From Coix lacryma-jobi var. lacryma-jobi (lineage: Eukaryota > Streptophyta > Magnoliopsida > Poales > Poaceae): a stretch of DNA of 64,000 nt. Where the stretch lies: positions 40,252,839 through 40,316,838 of the forward strand of contig CM019829.1 of assembly GCA_009763385.1 (NCBI GenBank), in the 5' to 3' direction. Below are positions 32,105 to 42,917 of the stretch, piece after piece; the stretch's first letter is position 1; every line of letters begins with the position of its first letter. Both the position numbers and the translations under genes were made by a program. A model generated the notes under the pieces. The model was not told where the DNA came from. It was given only the letters and a program-made list of their open reading frames with translations, and did not search any database.

Positions 32105-33253
32105 ATGACTCAACAACAAGACTCAACACAAGGACCAACCAACATGGAAAGAAGCCATAAGGAACAGTTACAAGGTGATAAAGTGGAGCAAGATTACATC
32201 TATGGAAGATTGAAGCATGTGGATATGACCACCATTCATGGAGCAAAGAAAGCTGTGTATGGCATGATCCCAGTCAATTCAGTACCTGCCATGGTTCTAT
32301 TTGACCCTAGTGCCTCGCACTCGTTCATCTCTGCCAAGTTTGTAGCTCGCCTGAAGATAAGGGAATGGCCAACAAAGAAGCTCATAGTAGTTCGCACACC
32401 AACTGGAGAACTTGAGACAAACCATGAATGTCGAGATGTTAGAGTCCAGATAAAAGAGAGTGAATTCATAGTGAAACTGAATGTTTTGGAACTCTCAGGG
32501 ATCGATGTTATCCTTGGGCATGGATGGTTAAGGGGTCGTAAAAGTGAGGTCAATTATTCCCGACGTTCAGTGTTTTTAAGAACACCATCAGGTGAAAGGA
32601 TTGAATATCGAGGTATGCCATTATCACCCAATGAATGTGAAGCAAGTCTGTTGGTAGATAGCACTAGTAAGGTGCAAGAGGTTCACGATCGATGTCTTTG
32701 TTGCAAGCATTATGGGAATTCTTGTCTTCAAGAGAAGTCAACCAAGGATGAGGTCAAAGCGAATCCAAGTGGTGAAGTCAAGGAAGATAAGAAGAGGAAA
32801 GCAAATTCATTCGAGCCACCGTTGATACGTCACCAACAGTTAAGTTCTACTCCAGTACCACATCCAGTTTCAACCCTTGTTCAGACAAGCCTAGATCAGC
32901 AGCACTTAGAAGCTCCTCCAGTTAAGAACTTTCCACATGAGGTCTACATAGATGGATGGACAATCACCTACAAAGAATTCCAACCACCGAAGCGAGTTAA
33001 GAAGCAGAATAGACTGGTAAAAGTCAATCCTCCGAGTCAGCAAGATGGCAGCACATCAAACAACACTTCTATCGCAACAGATCCAACCAAAGGAAGATGT
33101 TATCATTGTCAACAAGAAGGACATTATATCAGATCCTGCCCCAAAAAGATCAACAGTCGACTCATGGAAGTGGCCCGAGCCCAGTCACTACAGAATAGTC
33201 ATCAACATGTGATGTCAGTGCCTGATGCAAAGGAAGTCCCTGATAATAGATGA
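32105..33253 (+). CDS. ORF1: protease-like domain plus C-terminal zinc knuckle
   Basis: 382 codons from the first in-frame ATG at 32105. A frame without ATG extends to 31988. Residues about 45-160 match the retropepsin region of Tekay gag (GRLKHVDMTTIHGAKKA, then VLFDPSASHSFIS, ILGHGWL, SGERIEY). The catalytic DSG is DPS at residues 67-69, and the later GMDW motif reads GHGW, so protease activity is unlikely. A partial knuckle (CLCCKHYGNSC) lies mid-protein, and a full CCHC knuckle (CYHCQQEGHYIRSC) at 332-345. The order protease-like then knuckle is the reverse of normal gag-PR. No capsid domain is recognisable. The frame occupies the place of the extra ORF of the Tekay-type element. Confidence 0.75.
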   Translation: MTQQQDSTQGPTNMERSHKEQLQGDKVEQDYIYGRLKHVDMTTIHGAKKAVYGMIPVNSVPAMVLFDPSASHSFISAKFVARLKIREWPTKKLIVVRTPTGELETNHECRDVRVQIKESEFIVKLNVLELSGIDVILGHGWLRGRKSEVNYSRRSVFLRTPSGERIEYRGMPLSPNECEASLLVDSTSKVQEVHDRCLCCKHYGNSCLQEKSTKDEVKANPSGEVKEDKKRKANSFEPPLIRHQQLSSTPVPHPVSTLVQTSLDQQHLEAPPVKNFPHEVYIDGWTITYKEFQPPKRVKKQNRLVKVNPPSQQDGSTSNNTSIATDPTKGRCYHCQQEGHYIRSCPKKINSRLMEVARAQSLQNSHQHVMSVPDAKEVPDNR

Positions 33254-34170
33254 CAAATGAAGAGTGTACAAGAAAATTTGTCCTTGATGTTCTTGCAGAT
33301 GTATCGTGTTCTAGTAGTTCTTGAGCCCTTATGTAATAAAACGTTAGTAGCGAAGTAAAGTCAAGTCTTTCGCCCATGTGTGGCCTGTGAATCTGTAATG
33401 TTTGTTGTTTGTCCTTATGATAATGATTGTTTTGGATCTTTGTAATGTGTGCAATGATTTTGTGGGTTTCCTCATAATCTCATTTAAGTTTAGTTGATAG
33501 GCTTAAGGTTCATGCATAGAAGGTTGGGTTTCTGTTCCTTCTGTTCCCTCTATCCTATCCTTCTGGAGCAGTCTGTCTTTATCCGCTTATACCTCTGTTT
33601 GTGGATGTTCAAAAATCATGGAACAATTCTGGACACAAGTAGACTTCATGATCTTTCTCTGAGCGCAAGAACCACCCTGATAGTTGTTATGGTTTTGGAG
33701 TTATGAAATTCACAAGTTGATGCATCTGTGCTGTCTGGAATCTGGAATAGTTTCTGTTTTCTGCTGTTTTGACGACCTTAACTACAGAATCTGGAAAAGT
33801 GTTCTACATGAAAGTTGTAGAGGATTTCATAATCTTTCCATAAAGATAAACTGCAACTTCATTGGATAAACAGAGCTCGAGTTCTAGCTGTTTTACTGCA
33901 CTGCTGTTTTGCTACTCGCGAGAAATTTCAGAATTCTTGTTCTTACCTTTACATATGAGTTTCTCTGGGATATCAGAAGATGGTTATGGCTGTCAACATG
34001 CTGGAAATAATATGCAAACTACCCTTTTGTGTTCTCTAGTCGGTCCTTTCTTAAGGGGGGTAGTGCTTTGATCAACAGATATTGAAGTTGTGAGTTGTCT
34101 CTTATGGTACTTCATGAGTATGATCATCTATCCTTGCTCATGTTGCTTTTGTTGGTCCTGATGACAGGAA
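33254..34170 (+). other. Spacer between ORF1 and ORF2
   Basis: No sustained frame. The part at about 33500-33960 resembles the spacer between extra ORF and gag of the Tekay-type element (22200-22640, inverted). ORF2 therefore sits where gag-pol would start. Confidence 0.5.
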
Positions 34171-35094
34171 ATGTGGTATACCATGAATCAGGATCCTTAT
34201 ATGCCACCTCTCACTGATGATCATGAGTATAATGAAGCCGAACACTATCAAAATAACAATGTTGAAGTTCAAGTTGGGAGTGATCCGAGTCAGAATCCAC
34301 AACAACGAAAGCGAAAAAGGAAAGCCAAAAAGAAGCTTACTGAAGCAAGTAGAGCACAGCGCAATTTTACCAATGGAAGGTTGAGCAATATGGATATGGA
34401 TAACATTCAAGGTGCTACAAAAATGGTTGGTGGTTACATTCAAGTGAGCTCAACACAAGTTTTTGCTCTGTTTGATCCCAGTGCTTCGCACTCTTTCATC
34501 TCCGTCAAGTGTTTAGAGACGAACAAGATGACAAAGTGTCCAACAAAGAGGCCCTTGATAGTTCATACCCCAATTAGAGAAATGCAGACAAATCAGATGT
34601 GCCCGAAAGTCAGTCTTGTCATAAACAAAGAAAACTTTACCGTAACCTTCATTGTTTTGGAGTCACTCAATATTCCTATGGTTCTTGGTAATGGCTGGTT
34701 GTGTGCGCACAAAGGAGTAATTCATGGTACTCAATGCACAATGCTTCTAACTGCACCGTCAGGGAAAAGAATTGAGTATCACGGCTGTCAACTTCAATCT
34801 GAGAAAGTTGATGCCTTGTACAATGGAGTGCAGACTAAGGATGTTATCGTGGATAATGATGAGCATATGGCTAAGAACACAGATGGGCAAACATCTTCAG
34901 TGGAAGTCGATACAACAGACCATCTGGCAAATGCAGGATATCCGGTCAAGATACTAGAAACAGTCTGGAGAACTTTTAATGGAAGAATGTTTAAAGTGTG
35001 TAAAGTTCAGTGGAGTAACCTAAGTGAAGAAGAGGCAATGTGGGAAAACGAGGAACAACTGCAGACCAAGTTTCCACATCTCTTTGAGTTGTAA
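34171..35094 (+). CDS. ORF2: protease-like domain fused to a chromodomain
   Basis: 307 codons from ATG 34171. An acidic start is followed by a basic stretch (RKRKRKAKKK, residues about 46-55) that could be a nuclear signal or nucleic-acid contact. The protease-like region lies at about 70-200, with VFALFDPSASHSFIS (DPS at 102-104) and VLGNGWL. The chromodomain-like tail is at about 255-307 (YPVKILETVWRT, FKVCKVQWS, EEEAMWENEEQL), ending FPHLFEL next to the polypurine tract. Compared with gag-pol, everything between protease and chromodomain is gone. It is a homologue of ORF1's protease-like part and shares its active-site changes. I infer a chromatin-binding accessory protein; this is not proven. 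Confidence 0.78.
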   Translation: MWYTMNQDPYMPPLTDDHEYNEAEHYQNNNVEVQVGSDPSQNPQQRKRKRKAKKKLTEASRAQRNFTNGRLSNMDMDNIQGATKMVGGYIQVSSTQVFALFDPSASHSFISVKCLETNKMTKCPTKRPLIVHTPIREMQTNQMCPKVSLVINKENFTVTFIVLESLNIPMVLGNGWLCAHKGVIHGTQCTMLLTAPSGKRIEYHGCQLQSEKVDALYNGVQTKDVIVDNDEHMAKNTDGQTSSVEVDTTDHLANAGYPVKILETVWRTFNGRMFKVCKVQWSNLSEEEAMWENEEQLQTKFPHLFEL

Positions 35095-35299
35095 GCCAAT
35101 CAAGTTAGCGATCAAGATAAGTTTGGGATAATCAAGGGTAATAATCTTTTCTTGGAATCTTTGTTCACAAGTTATGATCATGAAACATCAGTGGTTTGAT
35201 AAGCTTGGTATACAAGTGTGAAGTGAAAGTGTTATCAAGATCTTTTCTCGTCTCTCTCCGGTGCTCTGAGTCTCTCCTGAATCTCGGGACGAGATTCTC

Positions 35300-35315
35300 T
35301 TAAGGGGGGTAGTTT
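35300..35315 (+). promoter_or_regulatory. Polypurine tract
   Basis: TTAAGGGGGGTAGTTT immediately before the LTR start TGTGACACCC. Near-identical to the tract of the Tekay-type element. Confidence 0.85.
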
Positions 35316-38078
35316 TGTGACACCCTAAAATTTGCCCAATTTTAAAATAGGTAAAAATGTTCCTTTATTAATTTTTGGTGTGCATTTAATCTAGGATTAA
35401 ATAATTTTCATAATATTAAAATTTGGATAGCAACATGATGTGGCATTCATGCTGGTGCACTTTGAATTTTTGAGATGAGTGGTTTTGGTCAAAACTTGGT
35501 TTGAATTCAAATTCTTTTTGAAATGGGTTTGTTTTGAGCTGGAAATAAAAAGAAAAGGCTTTATTTTCTTTTTCTCCCCCTCTCCTTGTTTTCGGCCCGA
35601 GCGGCCTGGTGGCCCAGCCCACCGGCCACTCCTCCCCTCCTCTCTCCTGCTGCGCTGGGCCTCCTTCCCCTCTTTCCCTTCTCCGTTGCGGCCCAGCAGG
35701 CGGCCCGCTCGCGCTCGCCAGCGAGCGCCCGCGCCCCTCCCCTTTTCTCTCTCTGACGCCGCGGTCCCACGCGTCAGCGCCCCTCTCCCCTACCTCCCGC
35801 TCTGCTCACTCGAACGGCCGAGCGCAACCGCCGCATCCCGCTCCCCCTCGCGACGTGGGCACGAGCGCCCGCACCCGTTTCCCTCCCCTCGGCTATAAAC
35901 CGGAGCCGTGCTCCTCCGCGCCTCCTCTTTTCCCTCCCTCCACTGGCCCTCGCCTGCCTCCAAACCTCCAGAGCAAAGCTTCGCCATAGCCGAGCACGCC
36001 CGCCGCCGTTGCCTCGCCTCCTCGCTGCAACTCTGACCGATTCAGCGCGGTAGCATCACCTACACCGCGTAAGGAGCCTCCCCGTACTATTATTTTGGCT
36101 TCTACCGCTGTTAACCCTTCTCGCGACCTCGCCGTTGTTTCAGAGGGCTCCGCCGGCCGCCATCCGCCACAATTCGTCGGCTCCGCTCCTCTCCGGCCTC
36201 CATACTCATCGCGGTGAGCTCCGCCGTGCCCTTCTATCTCTCTCCCCATACCTTCCCCGTGTCGAATGGTGCCTCCTAGGAGCAAAATCGGGGAGCGCCG
36301 CCGCGGATTTCTCGTCGCAGGTGATGGCGCCGCCGCGCACGCCGTTCCCCTCCGCCGTGCGCTGCCCTCCCCTCCCATGGACTAATCTGGTCCATCGGTG
36401 CCCGATCCAAGCACCACGGTTGGCTGATACCCCTTCGGGGGAAGTTTTGCAAAACGCCCCTTATAAAGATCAAGGCCTCAACCCGCACTCCCTCTCCTAC
36501 TATTCCCTGAGTCTTGAGAAACTTCCTTTAAGACCCTTGCGCTTTTGCTCATTTGAGGCGCAGTCCAGCCGGTTTTCAAATTGTTTTATTTATTTAAATC
36601 TGCAAAATCAAGTTTCAGCATATTTACAAGTTTGCCACTGAGTTAAAACGCTTATAAAATCTACGTTTTAGCTCCGTTTTGATCCGTTCAACTTGCGTTA
36701 GCTTCGTAATTTAGTGCTCTATCCGTTTATGTCCCTGTTACCCTGTTTTGGACAAGTTAGCTATAGGGTCCTAGCCAGCCAAGTTTAGGGCTTTAGAAAA
36801 CCCCGTTTCGGTCGTATCTTTCGTGCCGTAACTCCGTTTTCAGTGAACCAAATATCGTCGTGATCGTAGGATCGAGTACTTCTGTTTTATCAAAGTTTTA
36901 TTTATGTTTACCACTGTTGGTGTATTGTTCTAATGGATAGCCTTGTTTGCAATGCATGTGTGCTCTTGGATGCCTGTGTGGTGTTCTGTGATCGTATGTC
37001 CAGTCGGTGAGATATACGTTGGTGATCAAGAAGAAGTTTGTGATCCAGAGATCGTGATCAAGAGTCAACCTTTGGAAGTATACAAGTCAACAGAAAAAGG
37101 GATCTTGAGTTAAGGCAAGTATAGCAATCGAGTTTTCTCTTCGCAATCATGATCATGTTACTTAATTAATGTATGCATCGAATGATAAAAATGACTTATT
37201 AGCAACTTAAGAAATTATCTGTACAAGTGCCTTCGGGTTTTACAGTGCAACTGATGGGGGTTATATGGCTCTGGCTTTAGCTCAGTATGAGGACCTTTTC
37301 TAGCTTGTTAGAGGTTACCCTTGTGGCGCCAATGGGGGATAGCAGACTGGGGATTCCCTGTGACTGGTTGAATCACCCAGACTGACTAATGAAACCTAGC
37401 GGCCCTAACTTGTTAGACGAACCTTTGAAAGGCTTCATCGTGAACCCTGCCGACTTTCCTTGGAAGTGAGTTAAGAGGCTGATCACCTCGGGCAAATGGG
37501 CAATTCACGTCTCACAGTGAAAGTGTACACCTTTGCGCAAAGTTTATTAAACTGATATATCAGCCGTGCTCACGGTCACGAGCGGCCTTGCAGACCTTTT
37601 ACATTAAGATTATGACTTTTGTTGGTTAACATGTTCATTGTTTACCATTTTATGCTATTCATTATTTATGTTACATTGATCATGAAACTCGGGATCTATA
37701 TCCTTGTTGCTATACTTGTTGAGTTCAACATGGACTCACTCTTGTTTTTCCCCCACGCACCCCAGTCTCCATCAGAGTCGCGCAGCGGAAGCGTGGTGGT
37801 GACGCAGATGAGTTTCCTAGAAGGCCGATGGAAGTGCTAGGCATAGCTTAGGCTTGTGGTCAACCAGTCAGTTGTTCCCTGTGGAGTTGGTGTCTCCATC
37901 TGAAGATCGGAGTGTTTTCCCGCTGTCTGTTCCTTAAGGTTATGTTCTTTGTGTTTATATGTTATATATGAGCATTGTCTTTCGATATTACCCTATATTT
38001 GTGGCTATATGTGAGATTTGACATCCTGGGCTCACATATGGTGTATACCTGGTTTTATCCTTAAAACCGGGTGTGACA
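35316..38078 (+). repeat. 3' LTR of the non-autonomous element
   Basis: TGTGACACCCTAAAATTT...CCGGGTGTGACA, 2763 bp. It has a CG-rich block with a TATA box near 35893 and open frames on both strands that I treat as chance. The last 0.7 kb matches the palindrome arms at 30357-31785. It carries the only promoter-bearing LTR of this copy. Confidence 0.9.
35893..35900 (+). promoter_or_regulatory. TATA box in the LTR
   Basis: CTATAAAC set in a GC-rich stretch with a pyrimidine-rich sequence downstream (CTCCTCCGCGCCTCCTC), a common plant core promoter form. Confidence 0.45.
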
Positions 38079-38083
38079 CGCCT

Positions 38084-38494
38084 GCACCAGGAGCTCGACT
38101 CTCGGACGATTTTTCCCGCTTCGCATTTTTCTTGCTGCCGACTTTTTTCGGTCGATTCCCGTTTTTTTTCATTTTCTTGGTTGCAACATTTTTTTTCTAC
38201 ATGCCTTGAGACTGTCCCGGTCGATTTATCATTCTCTTTTTATCCATGCATTTTTTTCTCCGTGCGGTTTTCTTGCATCCCTGATTTAATTTGTGTGTGG
38301 AATAGATTGCTTCCCATGTGTTGTTTACGATTTTATTTTATTCTTCATTCACCGAGGATTAGAAAACGAGTAAACCTTATAAAGTTGCAGCAAATCATGC
38401 ATCCAAGATTTGATATTAAAAAAGCGACTTCCCATTTGATGTACATAAGATTTTTTTTAAATCGATGAAGTTTGTAAATCAACATAAAATTGCC
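38084..38494. other. Spacer, pyrimidine-rich
   Basis: T-rich with many TTTTTT runs. The short frames here have no supporting motif. No gene recognised. Confidence 0.4.
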
Positions 38495-38582
38495 GCAATG
38501 CATTCATGAAAACACACATTGTGTTACATTTGCATAGCGCAATGCATTCATGAAAACACACGTTGTGTTACATTTACATAGT
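38495..38582. repeat. 44-bp tandem duplication
   Basis: Two adjacent copies start GCAATGCATTCATGAAAACA at 38495 and 38539, with only a few differences. Confidence 0.88.
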
Positions 38583-39297
38583 AAGGAGGCTAAAAAAACT
38601 AGAATCATTTGCACATGCCAAAATTGGCCACATGGATCATAGTAAAATGTGGCGCCCTCTCCGAACACCAGAGAATATATATGATCATTCAAATCCACCA
38701 AATATGACAGACACTGATGTTTGAAGACAGAGCTAAGGGTGATTCATGGAAGAATGCGACTGTCATCAGTCGATGGAAGTCCCAACAAGCCCTGAAAGCA
38801 ATATGGTAAATAAGTTGAAATGGCAAGGAGTTAAAAAAACAATACAAGATCCACTTTTGTTCGCACCTAGTAAGATCTGAACTGAATCAGGAGTAACATT
38901 CTTGAAACTGTGAACTTAAAGGGATCGCTAAGTAAAAACTAAAGGAGCATGAGAGGATCATGGAGTATGTTTTGTATACAGGAATATCACAATCCCATGC
39001 TCACAGTTGCCGTTTCTGGAGACTCAGATGAAACAGACTACCAATTAATTTCAAATAACAAAAGTCAATTAAAGATCAAATCAGGAACTATTTCATGTTT
39101 TGGAAATTTTGTGCTTATATTGAAAGCAAATGTGAGTTTAAACGTTGTGCTCCACCCCATCAAACAGTTTCCGGCAAAGTGACAACAATTGTGTTTATCT
39201 AAAAACATGCCTTTTATGTTCAACGAAGTTGACTTCCCCTGGTTTCTATCTGACAGTTCATATTTAAAACTCTAGAAACATAAATTATAGAAATACT
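38583..39297. other. Spacer without a recognised gene
   Basis: AT-rich. The short plus frame at 38949-39182 has no recognisable motif. Confidence 0.35.
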
Positions 39298-39317
39298 ATA
39301 TATATATATATAGGACC

Positions 39318-41758
39318 CCGCTATTTGAAGCGCAGCGCTCTAAATATTATTTAGAGCGTCACTAGCCATCAGTTCCTGCAACCATAAAAGTTACTACTAA
39401 TTCTCACCCGCAATCGTAAATGGCAGCCACACCATTCTCTCTTCCATCCCGCAACCGTAAAAGTTACTGCTAATTCTCATCCCACAACCATAAATGTTAT
39501 CTAGATCATTCTCTTCCTTCTACGACATTTACGATTGCGGGCTGAAATATTTACGGTTGCGGGGTCGCTTTGCTAGTGCATACAGAAAGATGGTTGTTGA
39601 TAAAAACATTTACGGTTGTGGGATTTGGGATGCTCCATTGGCGCTCTAAATATTATTTAGAGTGTTATATCCTAAATAGCAGTTCTATATATATATATAT
39701 ATAACTGTTATTTAGCTCGCAGCACTCTAAATAATATTTAGAGCACCGGTCTCCGTCGTGCCACCAATTGACGGAGCCAACTAACGTCATCAAACTTTGT
39801 AAACCATAAAAGACCGATATTTTACTACTACTCACACACGCATAGAAATAGCACAGATTGTTGCCTTTGTGCAGCATAAACCACGACATTCATTGCTCAT
39901 TTATTCTCATTCATTTTGTATATAAATTGGTACAGATAATTTGTCTTTCCATTTTTTTCACATGCTCGTTTTCTTTCCATCGGGATCTCAAGAAAGTAGT
40001 ATTGGCGGTGACGCTCCTCCCACACAGCAGCGGTGGCGCTCCTCTCACACGGCGGCGACTCCTTCCAATAGGACATGCCCGCCCTCTCTGTGTGCAGTGT
40101 CCATGGCCTCATCGGCAATGGCGACAACCCTCCATGGCCACCTTGGAACGTCGACGACCCTCCATGGCCACCTCTGTAGCAGATTGGAGGCAACAACGAC
40201 GTCCTCCATGGTCACCTCGGTATCTTTGGCAATGGCGGCGGTGGTCGAGTATGAGGTTTAGTGGAGGTGCGGTGTCCCCCTCCCTACGCACCCCTGGTTG
40301 CAGCCGCCGGTGTCTACTTCTGCCAACTTGAAGAGTTCCTCAAGTTGTTGTCATGTCCATGGGTCTGCTCTCATCCTTGCCGTGGTGGCAGATCCATGGA
40401 GGAAGCCGGCAAATCCAGTCTGTGGAGGTAGTGTTGGATTTTGTATAGTACGTATTAGCTTCTGAATTTTTATCCGCAGTGGGTGAGGATTTGTTCAATA
40501 AATCATTAGCTCTGTCAGTGTTTCTTTTGTTGTTTCTCCCATTTTTCTCCGAAGTTAACAGATTGGCAGAATACTGTTATTCTTCATTGACGAAAGCGTT
40601 GTCTTGCCTTCTTCCACGAGATGACAAACTCTTGTTGTCTAACGCATCTTGTTAATCTGTGTCTGTCCTCAAACAATATAGGAGGCAGCTCTTAGATAGT
40701 CTTGGGATGCAGTGACAGCTCTGGCAAAATTTGGTTCTGACTCCAGGCGTTTCCGAGAAGTTTACTATTTTATTTTTTTTTTTGTTTTCTGAATAAGACG
40801 TACTAGCAAACTGTAATTTTGAGCTTGTGCGAGCAAATGTGGAATGTAAAGTTTGGATGAATTTTTGTGTGCACTAGTGTGCCATTGAATCTGTTTGATG
40901 TATTTTAAAGCATGTTGACAATTACTACTATTAGAAAGTCCTAATTCAATTATTACCGTTGAAAAATGAAAAAAAAAAGATGAATCAAAGAATTACAACT
41001 TGGTAATTTTTATAGCATCTGTGAAATTCTAAGAGCGAACAGGTTTCAGGAGTTCATACTGAAGTATTTTCTCTCAATAATTACAGTACTAAGATTACTC
41101 TTTTGGTGATATTCCCTTTCCATCTACGTTAAACTTAATTTACGGTTGTCAGACATTAATTTGAGATATTTTATTTATAATTACGTTAAACATAATTTAC
41201 GGTTGCCAAATATGGTATTTAACTATTTATTACCAGCAACAGCCGCTACGGCGTTGATTCATGTGCCATCCACAAGGCAGTTACGGTCTAATTGAACAAA
41301 AAAAATTACTCTCAGACTACTTTGGTAGGGAATTTAACGGTTCCATTATCAAGTCCATTCTACTTTTAGGTGTGAAAGCAGCAAACCACGCCAATTTCTC
41401 CTTGCTTGATATGGATTTTTAAATCCTTACACGATTGTCGTCATTTAAAATAAACAAATCACAAGTACTTTCTTTCCATAAAGTGATTTACGGTTCTGAC
41501 AACAAAAATACCTTTTCAACTATAGATACATCAGACTTTACGCTGCAGTCTACTGCTTTTACGGTTCAAGAACCACCTTTTACAGCTAATAATATATTTT
41601 TATGGTTAAGAAACCACCTTTTAAGGTTAGCAATATGCTTTTACGGTTTAGAAACCATCCTTTATTGTTGTATTGTTGGGAATCTCGGATGCGTGACTGA
41701 GCACGTCGCCGTCACGACGCTCTAAACAATATTTAGAGCGCAGCGCTCCAAATAGCGG
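39318..41758. mobile_element. Compound TIR element with repeated TTTACGGTT motifs
   Basis: The left end CCGCTATTTGAAGCGCAGCG and the inverse of the right end agree at 40 of 43 bases. Each TIR contains an internal palindrome, GCTCTAAATA..TATTTAGAGC. The inside holds many TTTACGGTT-type motifs in both orientations (39380-39620 and 41110-41650), which look like subterminal transposase sites. A related smaller unit (39318-39685) is flanked by TA runs. The GC-rich stretch at 39998-40400 could be captured exon material but has no supported gene. Superfamily not identified. Confidence 0.6.
39703..39892 (+). repeat. Direct repeat, copy 1 (about 190 bp)
   Basis: It begins AACTGTTATTTAGCTCGCAG and runs to the GCATAAACCACGAC region. 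It is almost identical to 41764-41951. It starts with the same GCTATTTAG and CTCTAAATAATATTTAGAG modules as the TIRs nearby. Confidence 0.85.
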
Positions 41759-41763
41759 CAAAT

Positions 41764-41951
41764 AACTGCTATTTAGCTCGAAGCACTCTAAATAATATTT
41801 AGAGCACCGGTCTCCGTCGTGCCACCAATTGACGGAGCCAACTAACGTCATCAAACTTTGTAAACCATAAAAGACCGATATTTTACTACTACTCACACAC
41901 GCATAGAAATAGCACAGGTTGTTGCCTTTGTGCAGCATTAACCACGACAGA
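41764..41951 (+). repeat. Direct repeat, copy 2
   Basis: Second copy of the 190-bp unit, followed by a TA run at about 41970-41984. The two copies sit 2.06 kb apart, which suggests two nested insertions of one family. Confidence 0.85.
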
Positions 41952-41984
41952 ACTAACGTCATTTTGTATATATATATATATATC

Positions 41985-42917
41985 CGAGAATCACCATTTA
42001 AAATTATTTCTGCCCTTTTTCTCTACTCTTTCAATTTCTTTCTGTTCATTGCATCTTTCAACACGATTCAGCGGCGTTCTAGATAGCCTTATTGACTGTA
42101 GGACAACCTCGACGTGTCTTTTCTGGATGAGTCTTCCCGATCGAAAGATCTTCTCGAGCTCTCTATTGAGGAAGGATAGGATCCAAATCGGCCTGACCGA
42201 TCTCTTGATTGGCCTTCAATGATCTTGTGGTTGTTTACTATGTGATATAAGTTATCTGTGACCTCAGGCATGCTAACGCTAGTTTGTTTTTTTTAAGGAA
42301 CATAGCGCTAGTTTGTTGATGTGCTTCCAATAAGGGATAGATATCAAACATAAAGATTAGTCGGGCGGTTCCATCGTGGTTCCTGTTAGATCCGAGAGAA
42401 ATAGAGAGGCAAAGAGGAGAGAAATGAATCTGATTATATCTATATCATCTATAAGACTATAATTAATATTAAAAGGAGAAGAGAATGGTAATATTAAAAA
42501 GCGAAATTCCCCATTTTTATCAAAACTGTCCACATCAACGAATCTATGACAAGTTTTTTATTTTAAATTGTTTACATTGTCAAAACTTCTTTTTGAATTC
42601 TCAGATTTTTTAATTTAACGTTAAAAATGGGGTGATATTCTAAATTTTAATTCCAAAATATGAGAATTTTAAAATAACTTTTCATGCTCTAAATAATTTT
42701 CAATTAAATACTTATCAACACTAAAATTATAGATCTTATTGAGCATTATAATTTTGGTGTAAAATTCATCCTCCCCGATTTCATATCCAAAGTTATGAAT
42801 CCTTTTAGATAAGCATTAAAGGTTTGTAGTATAATAACCAAGGAACTTTGATCGCTTCTTAACTCCTCTCAGATGCACTCCTAGAAAATATTATTTTAAT
42901 AGTCATGTTGTCTACTA
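41985..42917. other. Spacer without a recognised gene
   Basis: AT-rich. It has GATC-rich short inverted pieces near 42110-42200, but no frame or terminal repeats that I can support. Confidence 0.4.

Larger units (their letters stand above)
30357..38078 (+). mobile_element. Non-autonomous Tekay-related retrotransposon with palindromic 5' end
   Basis: It is flanked by the 5-bp target duplication CGCCT (30352-30356 and 38079-38083), so it integrated as one unit. The internal part has a primer-binding site (31789-31800), two ORFs (32105-33253 and 34171-35094) and a polypurine tract, then a 2763-bp 3' LTR. No reverse transcriptase, RNase H or integrase is encoded. In place of a 5' LTR there is a palindrome made of two copies of the LTR's last about 0.7 kb. 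The C-terminal chromodomain, spacer, polypurine tract and LTR blocks match the Tekay-type element at 14648-27032, so such an element is the likely helper. Confidence 0.88.

Noticed and set aside
35479..36641. Frames in the GC-rich part of the 3' LTR
   Set aside because: Non-coding LTR promoter/leader sequence. Low complexity, both strands open by composition.
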